64,000 nucleotides of DNA from JANNMJ01 sp031425525. GTDB taxonomy: Bacteria > Bacteroidota > Bacteroidia > Cytophagales > Hymenobacteraceae. The stretch covers positions 1 through 64,000 of the forward strand of contig JANPJM010000059.1 in the NCBI GenBank assembly GCA_031425525.1. Reading direction: 5' to 3'. Within the stretch, counting starts at the first letter, position 1. Each line of letters opens with the position of its first letter. This document shows positions 9,769 through 17,582 of the stretch, piece after piece. Made by a program: the position numbers and the translations under genes. The notes under the pieces are model-generated. The model was not told the origin of the DNA and ran no database searches. It saw only the letters and a program-made list of their open reading frames with translations.

Positions 9769-10542
9769 ATGCTTACTTCATTATCTACTTTGCCCACTGC
9801 CCTGCGCGTGACCGGTTGGCTGCACGTCGGGCTGCTGGCGCTGGCGCTGGTGGGCGTGCTGGTCGATACCCGCCTCGTGACGGGCCTGAATCCGTGGATC
9901 AAGCCCGCCAAGTTTTGCCTCTCGATTGTGCTGTACGTCTGGTCGTTGGGGCTGCTGCTGAGTTGGTTGCCGGCGGCGCTGGCCGGGCAGGTGCGGTGGT
10001 TGTCGTGGGGCGTGGCGCTGACGATGCTCGTCGAAACGGGGTGCATTTTCTTGCAGGCCGCGCGCGGCACCACGTCGCATTACAACGTCAGCAGCGCCTT
10101 CAACGGGGCGGTTTTTGGGTTGATGGGCCTGATGATTTTCTTCAATACTCTCCTCAACTTGTGGGCGGTGGCCCTGGTCTGGGGGCAGCCGATGGCGGTG
10201 GCGCCGGCCGTGGCGTGGGGTGCCCGCCTGGGGCTGGTGGTGTTTGTGGTGGGCGCGCTGGTGGGCGGCGCCATGATCAGCCGGGGCGCGCACACCGTGG
10301 GGGCCTCTGACGGCGGCCCCGGCCTGCCGCTGGTGGGTTGGAGTACGCGGGCCGGCGACCTCCGGGCGGCCCATTTTCTGGGGATGCACGCCTTGCAGGG
10401 GCTGCCGTTGGTGGGTTGGGGGCTGACGCGCGCGGCCGTGCCGGGGGCGGTTCTGCTGCTCGTTTGCACCGCCGCCGGGTGGGTGGCGGTTACGGGGTTG
10501 CTGCTGGTCCGCGCACTAAACGGCCGAGCAATGTACTTTTAG
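9769..10542 (+). CDS. Polytopic membrane protein of unknown function
   Basis: 257 residues with about seven transmembrane helices spread over the full length. Conserved-looking loop motifs include NPWIKPAKFCLS near residue 43, ARGTTSHYNVSSAFNG near 100, and HFLGMHALQGLPLVGW near 203. The His/Asn-bearing loops (HYN, HFLGMHA) could bind metal or haem, but this is only a guess. The ATG at 9769 follows the previous stop by 12 bases, suggesting an operon with the DUF4281-like gene. Confidence 0.65.
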   Translation: MLTSLSTLPTALRVTGWLHVGLLALALVGVLVDTRLVTGLNPWIKPAKFCLSIVLYVWSLGLLLSWLPAALAGQVRWLSWGVALTMLVETGCIFLQAARGTTSHYNVSSAFNGAVFGLMGLMIFFNTLLNLWAVALVWGQPMAVAPAVAWGARLGLVVFVVGALVGGAMISRGAHTVGASDGGPGLPLVGWSTRAGDLRAAHFLGMHALQGLPLVGWGLTRAAVPGAVLLLVCTAAGWVAVTGLLLVRALNGRAMYF

Positions 10543-10573
10543 GTATCGAGCCTGCCCTTGCCGGGCAAAGGGT

Positions 10574-11629
10574 GTGAAGGTGAAGCAACTACGACCGCGA
10601 TTTCAGGCGAATTCAGTAATTTTTTCGATTACGGCTATGACGATTCATTGGCGCCAGCGGCTGGCAATTCCGGTAGTGGCCATCGGGATGCACTACGTGT
10701 TCGACGGCGGTTTCGAGCATTTCATCCCGGGCATCTTCATCGCGCTCACCATCACGATGGTGCTGTGGGAGGGCAACGTGTTCATCCTGAATCAGGGGCG
10801 CCGCCGGTACCCGCGTCCCGACCAGATCGGGCACCGGTTTCTCGTGCAGATTCCGGCGCACATCCTGTTCACGCTCGTGGCGGGGTCGAGTGTCAAGTGG
10901 GTGTTGGCGCAGATTGTACCGGGGATGATCTGCGATGCCCCCGCTATGGCGACGGCGTTTCTGTTCAATCTCATTCCGACGGGCCTCGTCGTGCTCATCT
11001 ACGAAACGGTGTATTTCTATCAGCAGTGGCGTTCCAACCTGTTGCGCGTGGAAGCCCTGGCTCGTACCGCCGCCCAAAGCGAGTTGGAAGCGCTGCGTCA
11101 GCAGCTCGATCCGCATTTCCTGTTCAACTCGCTCAACACCCTCGCCGCCCTCATCGACGAAGAAGACCCCGCCGCCGCCCAGCAGTACCTGAGCCAGTTG
11201 GCCGACGTGTACCGCTACGTACTGCTCGCGAAGGACCGCGAAACCGTGCCCCTGCACGAAGAACTGGCCTTCGTGGATGCCTACCTCGCCCTCAACAAAG
11301 TGCGTTTCCGCGAGAATCTGCTCGTCGAAAACACCATTCCCGCCACCAGTCACCAGCGCCGCGTGGCCCCGCTAAGCGTGCAAACGCTCGTCGAAAACGC
11401 CCTGAAGCACAACGTCATTTCGCGCGAACACCCGCTGGCGCTCCGCCTCGAAGGCGTCGGCCCTGATTCCATCCGCGTGGCCAACCCCGTGCGGCCCAAG
11501 GCACTCCTCGCGCCCGGCACCCGCACGGGCCTGCGCAACCTCATCAGCCGGTACGCGCTGCTGTGTACGAAGCCGGTCGAAATCTCGACGTTGAACGGTG
11601 AGTTCAGTGTGCGTTTGCCGTTGCTGTAG
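10574..11629 (+). CDS. LytS/YehU-type sensor histidine kinase
   Basis: Frame from GTG 10574 (351 aa); ATG 10637 (330 aa) is the more usual start, immediately before the first membrane segment. Four transmembrane helices are followed by a His_kinase (PF06580) domain with LDPHFLFNSLNTL; the phospho-acceptor His is residue 160 counted from ATG 10637. The ATP-binding part shows VQTLVENALKHNV (N box) and TGLRNLISRY (G box). It autophosphorylates and passes phosphate to a LytTR-type regulator, here the gene at 11906. A structured 276-base element separates the pair, which is unusual since such genes normally abut. The signal is unknown. Confidence 0.88.
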   Translation: MKVKQLRPRFQANSVIFSITAMTIHWRQRLAIPVVAIGMHYVFDGGFEHFIPGIFIALTITMVLWEGNVFILNQGRRRYPRPDQIGHRFLVQIPAHILFTLVAGSSVKWVLAQIVPGMICDAPAMATAFLFNLIPTGLVVLIYETVYFYQQWRSNLLRVEALARTAAQSELEALRQQLDPHFLFNSLNTLAALIDEEDPAAAQQYLSQLADVYRYVLLAKDRETVPLHEELAFVDAYLALNKVRFRENLLVENTIPATSHQRRVAPLSVQTLVENALKHNVISREHPLALRLEGVGPDSIRVANPVRPKALLAPGTRTGLRNLISRYALLCTKPVEISTLNGEFSVRLPLL

Positions 11630-11905
11630 TTTAGAGTGTAGTTTTTAGTGTTTAGGGCATTTCGCGCGGGGCTCTGCCCCGTGCGGGCTATTTCCGGGGC
11701 TCCAGCCCCGGCACCGCGCGCGCCTTGTTTGCGAAACACGCTCTTGCCCGGCACTTAAGTGCCGGGCAAGAGCGCGCGGGCTACCGGCGGGCCAGAGGCC
11801 CGCGAATACCACACACGGGGCAGAGCCTCGCGCGAATTGCCCTCTGCCCCGCGCGAATTGCCTTAAAAACTAAAAACTAAACCCTAAAAACTAAACCCTA
11901 ACCCC
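11630..11905. repeat. Nested inverted-repeat element bracketed by heptamer arrays
   Basis: A non-coding block filling the whole gap between the kinase and its regulator. Outer arms 11656-11683 and 11814-11841 are inverted copies (26 of 28 match). Inside, 11739-11774 is a perfect 36-bp palindrome centred on TTAA. Short 7-bp-period A/T-rich arrays flank the block in opposite orientation (11630-11655 and 11869-11903). There is no coding capacity and no transposase. It resembles a MITE- or BIME-like intergenic repeat. Confidence 0.7.
11869..11903 (+). repeat. Five 7-bp repeats directly before the LytTR start codon
   Basis: Units ACTAAAA, ACTAAAC, CCTAAAA, ACTAAAC, CCTAACC, ending two bases before the ATG at 11906. 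The leader of the mRNA would consist of this array. Confidence 0.8.
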
Positions 11906-12700
11906 ATGACCCTCCTCCTCATCGAAGACGAATACCCCGCCGCCGACCGTCTCGCGCGCCTCATCAGCCGGGTCGAGCCGGACGCCCGCGTGCTGGCCGT
12001 AGTCGAAAGCGTGGAGCAGGGCGTGACGTGGCTCCGCGACCACCCCGCGCCCGACCTCATCCTGTCGGACATTCAGTTGGCGGACGGGCTGAGTTTCGAG
12101 ATTTTCGAGCGCGCCGTCGTGCGTGCGCCCATCATCTTCACTACCTCTTACGACGCTTACGCCCTGCGCGCGTTCCGCGTCCATTCGCTCGATTACCTGC
12201 TCAAGCCTATCAAGGAGGAGGAATTGCGCACCGCTCTCGGTCGCTTCCGCGAGCGGGCCGCGCAGCCTACGGCCGCCGCCGCCGCCGACCAGCAACTGGG
12301 CCGCCTCGAAGCCCTACTCGATGCCTTGCCGCGCCGCGCGGCGCCGGTGCGGGCCTTCAAAAGCCGGTTTCTGGTGCGCCAGCGCGAGCAGCTCGTGCCC
12401 ATCCCGACCCTCGATGTGGCCTACTTCGTGAGCCGTCACGAAACCACCACCCTCGTGACGCACGCCGGCGCGCGCCACCTCGTGGAGTACACCCTGGAGC
12501 AAGTGCAGGAATTGCTCGACCCCACGCACTTCTTCCGCATCAACCGGCAAACCCTCGCCGCCGCCGCCGCCATCCGTCGCATCGACCTGCACTTCAACGG
12601 CAAACTCAAGCTCGATTTGGTGCCCGCCGCCGCCGATGAAGTCCTCGTCTCCCGCGAGAAATCGAGCGCCTTCCGCGCGTGGCTGGAAGGGGCGGGGTGA
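11906..12700 (+). CDS. LytTR-family response regulator
   Basis: 264 residues. Residues 1-120 are a receiver domain: acidic pocket IEDE, phospho-acceptor Asp55 in LSDIQL, Thr in FTTSYD, and Lys in LKPI. Residues ~150-262 are a LytTR DNA-binding domain (FLVRQREQLVPI, YFVSRHETTTLVT, FFRINRQTLAAAAAI). It binds DNA as a dimer when phosphorylated, presumably by the LytS-type kinase just upstream. The mRNA leader carries a heptamer array and the region after the stop carries a related array in reverse orientation. Confidence 0.9.
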   Translation: MTLLLIEDEYPAADRLARLISRVEPDARVLAVVESVEQGVTWLRDHPAPDLILSDIQLADGLSFEIFERAVVRAPIIFTTSYDAYALRAFRVHSLDYLLKPIKEEELRTALGRFRERAAQPTAAAAADQQLGRLEALLDALPRRAAPVRAFKSRFLVRQREQLVPIPTLDVAYFVSRHETTTLVTHAGARHLVEYTLEQVQELLDPTHFFRINRQTLAAAAAIRRIDLHFNGKLKLDLVPAAADEVLVSREKSSAFRAWLEGAG

Positions 12701-12703
12701 GGA

Positions 12704-12735
12704 GCTTTGAGTTTCAAGTTTTGAGTTACGAGTTT
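12704..12735 (-). repeat. 7-bp repeat array after the LytTR stop
   Basis: Read on the minus strand the units are AACTCGT, AACTCAA, AACTTGA, AACTCAA, starting just past the stop at 12700. Same family as the arrays before 25203 and 50413. Confidence 0.7.
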
Positions 12736-12843
12736 ATGCGTGGAGGGCAGTGCAGTTTGGCACACGCCATCCGGTTTTAATGGGGACGGTAACTTGATTA
12801 ACCGCCTCCGGCGTACGGGCAGCTTACGCCAAACCCGCATCGC

Positions 12844-13476
12844 TCAAAGCTGGCCGCGTGCGGCGCGGCTCATCAGCTCGCTGCGCCCCCCGACCTGGAG
12901 CTTGCGGTACATATTCTTGACGTGCGTGCGGATGGTTTCGGGGGAGAGGTCGAGGCGTTGGGCGATTTGCTTATCGGTGAGGCCGTCTACGACGCCCTGC
13001 AACGTTTGCCGCTCGCGCGGGGTGAGTAGGTCGGCTTGGGCGCTGGGGCGCGGTTTGAAATGCGTGAGTACCCGCCGCGCCACCAACCGGCTCAGCGGCG
13101 CGCCGCCGTTCATCACTTCCAGCACGGCGGCCTTGATTTGCGCCATCGGGCTGCTTTTCAGCACGTACCCCGTGGCACCCAGGCACAGCGCCTGGTAAAT
13201 GGTGTCGGCATCCTCGAACACGGTGAAGATGATGACTTCCAGCTCCGGTAAGCGCGCCAGCAGCATCGGCAACGCTTCGAGCCCGCCGATGTCGGGCAGC
13301 CCCAAATCGAGCATCAATACCTGCGGCGGCACCGAATCGGGCAGCTCCTTCAAAAACGCTTTCACCGAGCCCGCCACGATGACGCACGTCAGCTCCGGCT
13401 GGGTGCGGGCGTATTGGTGCAACAGCGCCCGGATTTCGGGGTCATCCTCGATGATCGCCAGACGAATGGGGTACAT
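12844..13476 (-). CDS. NarL/LuxR-family response regulator
   Basis: 210 residues. Receiver domain ~1-125 with acidic pocket Glu10-Asp11-Asp12, phospho-acceptor Asp57 (LMLDLGLPD), Thr in IFTVFED and Lys in YVLKSS. The LuxR-type helix-turn-helix (~148-195) is LTPRERQTLQGVVDGLTDKQIA and then LSPETIRTHVKNMYRKL. It activates or represses promoters after phosphorylation, normally by a HisKA_3-type kinase. No kinase is adjacent; the nearest of the right class is the propeller kinase at 21853-24969. It is transcribed away from the glutamine synthetase gene and could act on it, but nothing in the sequence shows this. Confidence 0.9.
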   Translation of the reverse strand: MYPIRLAIIEDDPEIRALLHQYARTQPELTCVIVAGSVKAFLKELPDSVPPQVLMLDLGLPDIGGLEALPMLLARLPELEVIIFTVFEDADTIYQALCLGATGYVLKSSPMAQIKAAVLEVMNGGAPLSRLVARRVLTHFKPRPSAQADLLTPRERQTLQGVVDGLTDKQIAQRLDLSPETIRTHVKNMYRKLQVGGRSELMSRAARGQL

Positions 13477-13858
13477 AATTGAGTCACGGACGAGTAGGAG
13501 CAGGCACCATCGGGAGACCCCCGACAGCAGAGATAGTTGCTGGATAAGCCGTTAGCGCCCGAAATGTTGGCGGATAAGGCGGTTGAAATATTATATTTTT
13601 GTTTCCTACCTCAAAATGGGGAGGGCAACGCGCGTCGGTTGAGGTAGGAGGAGAGCAAAAATTTGTGATGTCGCCGGCCGTGGTGCCGGCCGACTTCTTC
13701 CCAAATCATCTTTTCGTGCCATTTCCACCGAGTCCACGCCGAGTCCGAACGAAGTCCACGCCGTGTCCGAATCTTCCATCTGCTGGAAGTGCCTGCGGTC
13801 AAGTCGTTGTTCTTTGAATAGTACCATACTTCGCTCCGTTTTTCCCCATCCCATCGTC
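13477..13858. promoter_or_regulatory. Divergent intergenic region between the response regulator and glutamine synthetase III
   Basis: 382 bases. A TATTTTTG at 13594-13601 resembles a Bacteroidota -7 element pointing toward glnN, but no TTG is at the proper distance. Two direct repeats of GTCCACGCCG-N-GTCCGAA type lie at about 13733-13770. No small gene is supported. Confidence 0.4.
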
Positions 13859-16057
13859 ATGACCATTCGGTACTCTGCCCTCGACGCCATCGAGGCCGTC
13901 CTGCCCCCCGCCGACCGCCACCCCGCGCTCGGTTCGCTGCCCAAATCATCGTACCACTTTGGGGAGAACGTTTTCCACCTCGGCGCCATGCGCGAGTACC
14001 TGCCCGAAAGTGCTTACCTCGAAATGCAGTCGGCCGTCCAGCACGGCCAGACCGTGAGCAGTCAAACTGCCGAGGTGGTAGCCGAGGGGCTGCTGAAATG
14101 GGCCACCGACCGCGGCGCCACCCACTTCACCCACTGGTTTCAGCCGATGACCGGCGGCGTGGCCGAGAAGCACGATTCGTTCTACAAGCCCGCCATCGTG
14201 CCCGGCGAGCTGGGCATCGAGGCGTTCAGCGCCGCCGAGCTATTGCAGCGCGAGCCCGACGCCAGCAGCTTCCCGCACGGCGGCATGCGCGGCACCGAAG
14301 CGGCGCGCGGCTACTCGCTCTGGGATCCGTCTAGCCCGGCGTTTCTGCTCGAAACCCGCAACGGCCGCACGCTGCACCTGCCGGCGGTCTTCGTGTCGTA
14401 CACCGGCGAGGCGCTCGACCATAAAGCGCCGCTGTTGCGCTCCATCGACCGGCTGAACGTGGCCGCCACGGCCGTGTGCCACTATTTCGACCCTGAAGTG
14501 CGCCGCGTAGCCGCTACGCTCGGCTGGGAGCAGGAGTATTTCGTGGTCGATAAGAAGCTCTACAACGCCCGCCCCGATCTGGTCCTCACCGGCCGCACGC
14601 TCCTCGGGGCGCCCTCGCCGCGCGGGCAGCAGTTCGAGGATCACTACTTCGCGGCCATTCCCGAGCGCATTCAGCATTTTATGGTCGATTTCGAGCGCGA
14701 AGCGGCCCGCGTGGGCATTCCGCTCACCACCCGCCACAACGAGGTGGCGCCCGGCCAGTACGAGTGCGCGCCGATGTTCGAGGAGCTGAACCCGGCCGTC
14801 GATCATAACCTGCTGCTCATGGACGTGATGCAGCGCGTAGCCGAGCGGCACGACCTGCGGGTGCTGTTCCACGAAAAGCCTTTTGCGGGCGTCAATGGCA
14901 GCGGCAAGCACAACAACTGGTCGCTGGCGACGAGCAAGGGCAAAAACCTGCTTTCCCCCGGTAAAGACCCCGGCCAGAACCTGCAGTTTCTGACCTTCTT
15001 CGTGAACGTGCTGCAAGCCCTCAACCGCCACGAAGCGGTGCTGCGGGCGGCCATCGCGTCGGCCGGCAACGACCATCGCCTCGGCGCCAACGAGGCGCCG
15101 CCGGCCATCATTTCGGCGTTCACGGGCTCGCAGCTCGAAGAGGTGCTGCACCAGTTCGTGGCGCACGGCCTGACGAGCAGTGCCGCCCACCCCGACGACC
15201 GCGAGCTGGGCATTCGCGGTATCTCGCCGCTCGCCCTCGATGCCACCGACCGCAACCGTACCTCGCCGTTCCCCTTCACGGGCAACAAGTTCGAGTTTCG
15301 GGCGGTGGGCAGCAGCGCCAACTGCGCCCCCCCGATGACGGCCCTCAACGTGATGGTCGCCGACCAGCTCGTGGCCTTCAAGGTGGCCGTCGATGGTCGG
15401 GTGGCGGCGGGCGCTACCGTCGAGGCGGCGCTCGTGGCCGAACTGCGGGTGCAGGCGGCCGACGCGCTGCGCATCGTCTTCAACGGCGACAACTATTCGG
15501 CCGAGTGGTACGCCGAAGCCGGGCGGCGCGGCCTCTCGCGTCACGCCACCACCCCGCAGGCGCTCACGGTGTTGACCTCGGCCCCGGTGCGCGACCTCTA
15601 CGCCCGCCACGGCATCTTCTCGACCCGCGAGCTGGACGCGCGCTATCATATTCAGCTCGAAACGTACATCAAAACGCTCGACCTCGAAGCCCGCACCCTC
15701 GGCCAACTGCTCGACTCGCACGTCTATCCGGCCGTCGATACGCTGCTGGATGGCCAGTTGGAGCGCGCCCTGCGCTTCCGCGAGCTGGAACTGTCGCAGG
15801 CCGCCGACCACGTGAAAAACCGCATCGGCCACGTCTTCGGGTTGCTGCGCGAAACCCAGGAGCTGCACCACCGCCTGCGGCTCGAAGCGGAAGCGGCGCA
15901 CCACCTGCCCAGTCTGCCGGCCGTAGCCACCGCCTTCGCCGAAACGGTGAAGCCGCTGACGGAAGAAATCCGCCACCGGGTCGATCAACTAGAGTTGCTC
16001 GTCGAAGACGGCCAGTGGCACTTGCCGAAGTACCGCGAGCTGCTTTTCCTGCGGTAA
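13859..16057 (+). CDS. glnN: Glutamine synthetase type III
   Basis: 732 residues, the usual size of GSIII enzymes, which make glutamine from glutamate, ammonia and ATP in the cytoplasm. Diagnostic motifs are the nucleotide-binding EKPFAGVNGSGKHNNWS (~338), HNEVAPGQYECAP (~290), and NRTSPFPFTGNKFEFRAVG (~466). The C-terminal GSIII extension with ELSQAADHVKNRIGHVFGLL is present. The upstream open frame adds 32 residues without family match, so ATG 13859 is chosen. It opens a same-strand block with an ammonium transporter (88 bases on) and a glutaminase, a compact nitrogen module. Regulation is probably by nitrogen supply, though no operator can be named. Confidence 0.96.
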   Translation: MTIRYSALDAIEAVLPPADRHPALGSLPKSSYHFGENVFHLGAMREYLPESAYLEMQSAVQHGQTVSSQTAEVVAEGLLKWATDRGATHFTHWFQPMTGGVAEKHDSFYKPAIVPGELGIEAFSAAELLQREPDASSFPHGGMRGTEAARGYSLWDPSSPAFLLETRNGRTLHLPAVFVSYTGEALDHKAPLLRSIDRLNVAATAVCHYFDPEVRRVAATLGWEQEYFVVDKKLYNARPDLVLTGRTLLGAPSPRGQQFEDHYFAAIPERIQHFMVDFEREAARVGIPLTTRHNEVAPGQYECAPMFEELNPAVDHNLLLMDVMQRVAERHDLRVLFHEKPFAGVNGSGKHNNWSLATSKGKNLLSPGKDPGQNLQFLTFFVNVLQALNRHEAVLRAAIASAGNDHRLGANEAPPAIISAFTGSQLEEVLHQFVAHGLTSSAAHPDDRELGIRGISPLALDATDRNRTSPFPFTGNKFEFRAVGSSANCAPPMTALNVMVADQLVAFKVAVDGRVAAGATVEAALVAELRVQAADALRIVFNGDNYSAEWYAEAGRRGLSRHATTPQALTVLTSAPVRDLYARHGIFSTRELDARYHIQLETYIKTLDLEARTLGQLLDSHVYPAVDTLLDGQLERALRFRELELSQAADHVKNRIGHVFGLLRETQELHHRLRLEAEAAHHLPSLPAVATAFAETVKPLTEEIRHRVDQLELLVEDGQWHLPKYRELLFLR

Positions 16058-16145
16058 GGGTGGATGTAGCGCGGGCCGGCGGCCAGCACCTACGATGCGC
16101 TGCCCTGGCCGGTGCGCCGCGCTACCATTTCAACTCCGACTTCTT

Positions 16146-17549
16146 ATGACCGCACACGTCACAACTCCTCTCAGTCGCGCACGGCTGGGGGTGCTGCTGG
16201 GGCTGGTGGTGGTGGGCGCGGCCGTCGTCGGTTTCGCGCCCACCACCCACCCCGAAGCCGCGCCCGGCAGCTTTCAACCCGCCGATCTGGCCTGGATGCT
16301 TTCCGCCTCCGGGCTGGTGCTGCTGATGACGCCGGGCCTGGCGTTTTTCTACGGCGGAATGGTGAGCCCGCGCAGCATCATTTCCACGATGCTGCAAAGC
16401 TTCGTGGCGGTGGGCGTGGTATCGCTGCTGTGGTACGTGGTAGGGTTCAGCCTGGCGTTTGGCGACAGCGTGGGCGGCCTGGGCCTGATCGGCGACCCGC
16501 GCACGTTCTTCCTGTTCGACCACGTGGGCACCGCTGCGCACCCACGCCTCGGGCCGGGGCTGCCGCTGGTGCTGTTTGCGGCGTTTCAGCTCAAATTTGC
16601 CATCATCACGCCGGCGCTCATCACGGGCGGGTTCGCCGAACGCATCCGGTTCTGGGGGTATATGCTGTTCATTACGCTGTTTACGCTGCTGATTTACTGC
16701 CCACTGGCGCACTGGACGTGGCACCCCGACGGTTTTCTGGCGCGCTGGGGCGTGCTCGACTTTGCGGGCGGTACAGTAGTCCATATTTCGGCGGGGTTTG
16801 CGGCGCTGGCGGGCGCGCTGGCGTTGGGCCGGCGGCACGTGCATCTGCGGAAGGAGCGGCACGCGCCCGTCAATTTGCCGTACGTGCTGCTGGGTACCAG
16901 TCTGCTGTGGTTCGGCTGGTTTGGGTTCAACGCCGGTTCGGCGCTGGGCGCCAATGCGTTGGCGGTACAGGCGTTCTTCACGACGCACCTGGCGTCGGCG
17001 TCGGCGATGGTCGTGTGGCTGCTGGTGGAAGCGGCGCGCGGTCAGCGCCCTACCGCGCTGGGCGCCTGCACGGGCGCGGTGGTGGGGCTGGTGGCCATCA
17101 CGCCGGCAGCGGGCTACGTGACCTTCGGGCCGAGCATCGCCATCGGGGCGGTGGCGGCGCTGGTGAGCGCGGGCGCGGTGGCGCTCAAGAACCGCACGGC
17201 CCTCGACGATACCCTCGACGTATTCCCGTGCCACGGGGTGGGCGGCATCGTGGGGATGCTGCTGACGGCCGTTTTTGCGCGCCCCGGCGGGCTGGTGGCC
17301 ACCGGTTCGGCGCACCTGCTGGGCGTGCATCTGCTGGCGTTGGGCGTGGTGGCGGTGTTCACGTTCGGCGGCTCGTGGGCGCTCTACCGCCTCACCAACC
17401 GGCTGATTCGGCTGCGGGTCCACGCGCTACATGAGGCCCACGGCCTCGACGCCACGCAGCACGGCGAATCGGTGCTGGCCACCGTGCCCGTGCCCACCGC
17501 CGACTCGCGGCTGGTGCGCCAACTGCTCCCAGCGGAATTTCAGAATTGA
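16146..17549 (+). CDS. amt: Ammonium transporter (Amt/MEP/Rh family)
   Basis: 467 residues. An N-terminal hydrophobic segment (~10-30) is followed by the 11-helix Amt core. Family motifs: FFYGGMVSPRSIISTMLQS near residue 65, DFAGGTVVHISAGFAALAG (~205, the Amt signature), TSLLWFGWFGFNAGS, and HGVGGIVGMLLTAVFA near the end. Pore histidines are those in VVHIS and the later PCHGVGG region. It brings ammonium across the inner membrane for glutamine synthetase, whose gene lies just upstream. ATG 16146 is preferred to the longer frame, which has no hydrophobic start. No glnK/PII gene sits beside it, so its usual gate protein must be elsewhere or absent. Confidence 0.95.
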   Translation: MTAHVTTPLSRARLGVLLGLVVVGAAVVGFAPTTHPEAAPGSFQPADLAWMLSASGLVLLMTPGLAFFYGGMVSPRSIISTMLQSFVAVGVVSLLWYVVGFSLAFGDSVGGLGLIGDPRTFFLFDHVGTAAHPRLGPGLPLVLFAAFQLKFAIITPALITGGFAERIRFWGYMLFITLFTLLIYCPLAHWTWHPDGFLARWGVLDFAGGTVVHISAGFAALAGALALGRRHVHLRKERHAPVNLPYVLLGTSLLWFGWFGFNAGSALGANALAVQAFFTTHLASASAMVVWLLVEAARGQRPTALGACTGAVVGLVAITPAAGYVTFGPSIAIGAVAALVSAGAVALKNRTALDDTLDVFPCHGVGGIVGMLLTAVFARPGGLVATGSAHLLGVHLLALGVVAVFTFGGSWALYRLTNRLIRLRVHALHEAHGLDATQHGESVLATVPVPTADSRLVRQLLPAEFQN

Positions 17550-17582
17550 TCGGCCCAATACGGCATTTTCATCTTACATCCG

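Noticed and set aside
11869..11905. Telomere-like CCCTAAAA repeats
   Set aside because: Only five irregular units inside a chromosome-like region; they fit the heptamer family seen at other genes.
14240..15988. 582-residue open frame on the minus strand
   Set aside because: Antisense to glutamine synthetase III, which has complete family motifs.
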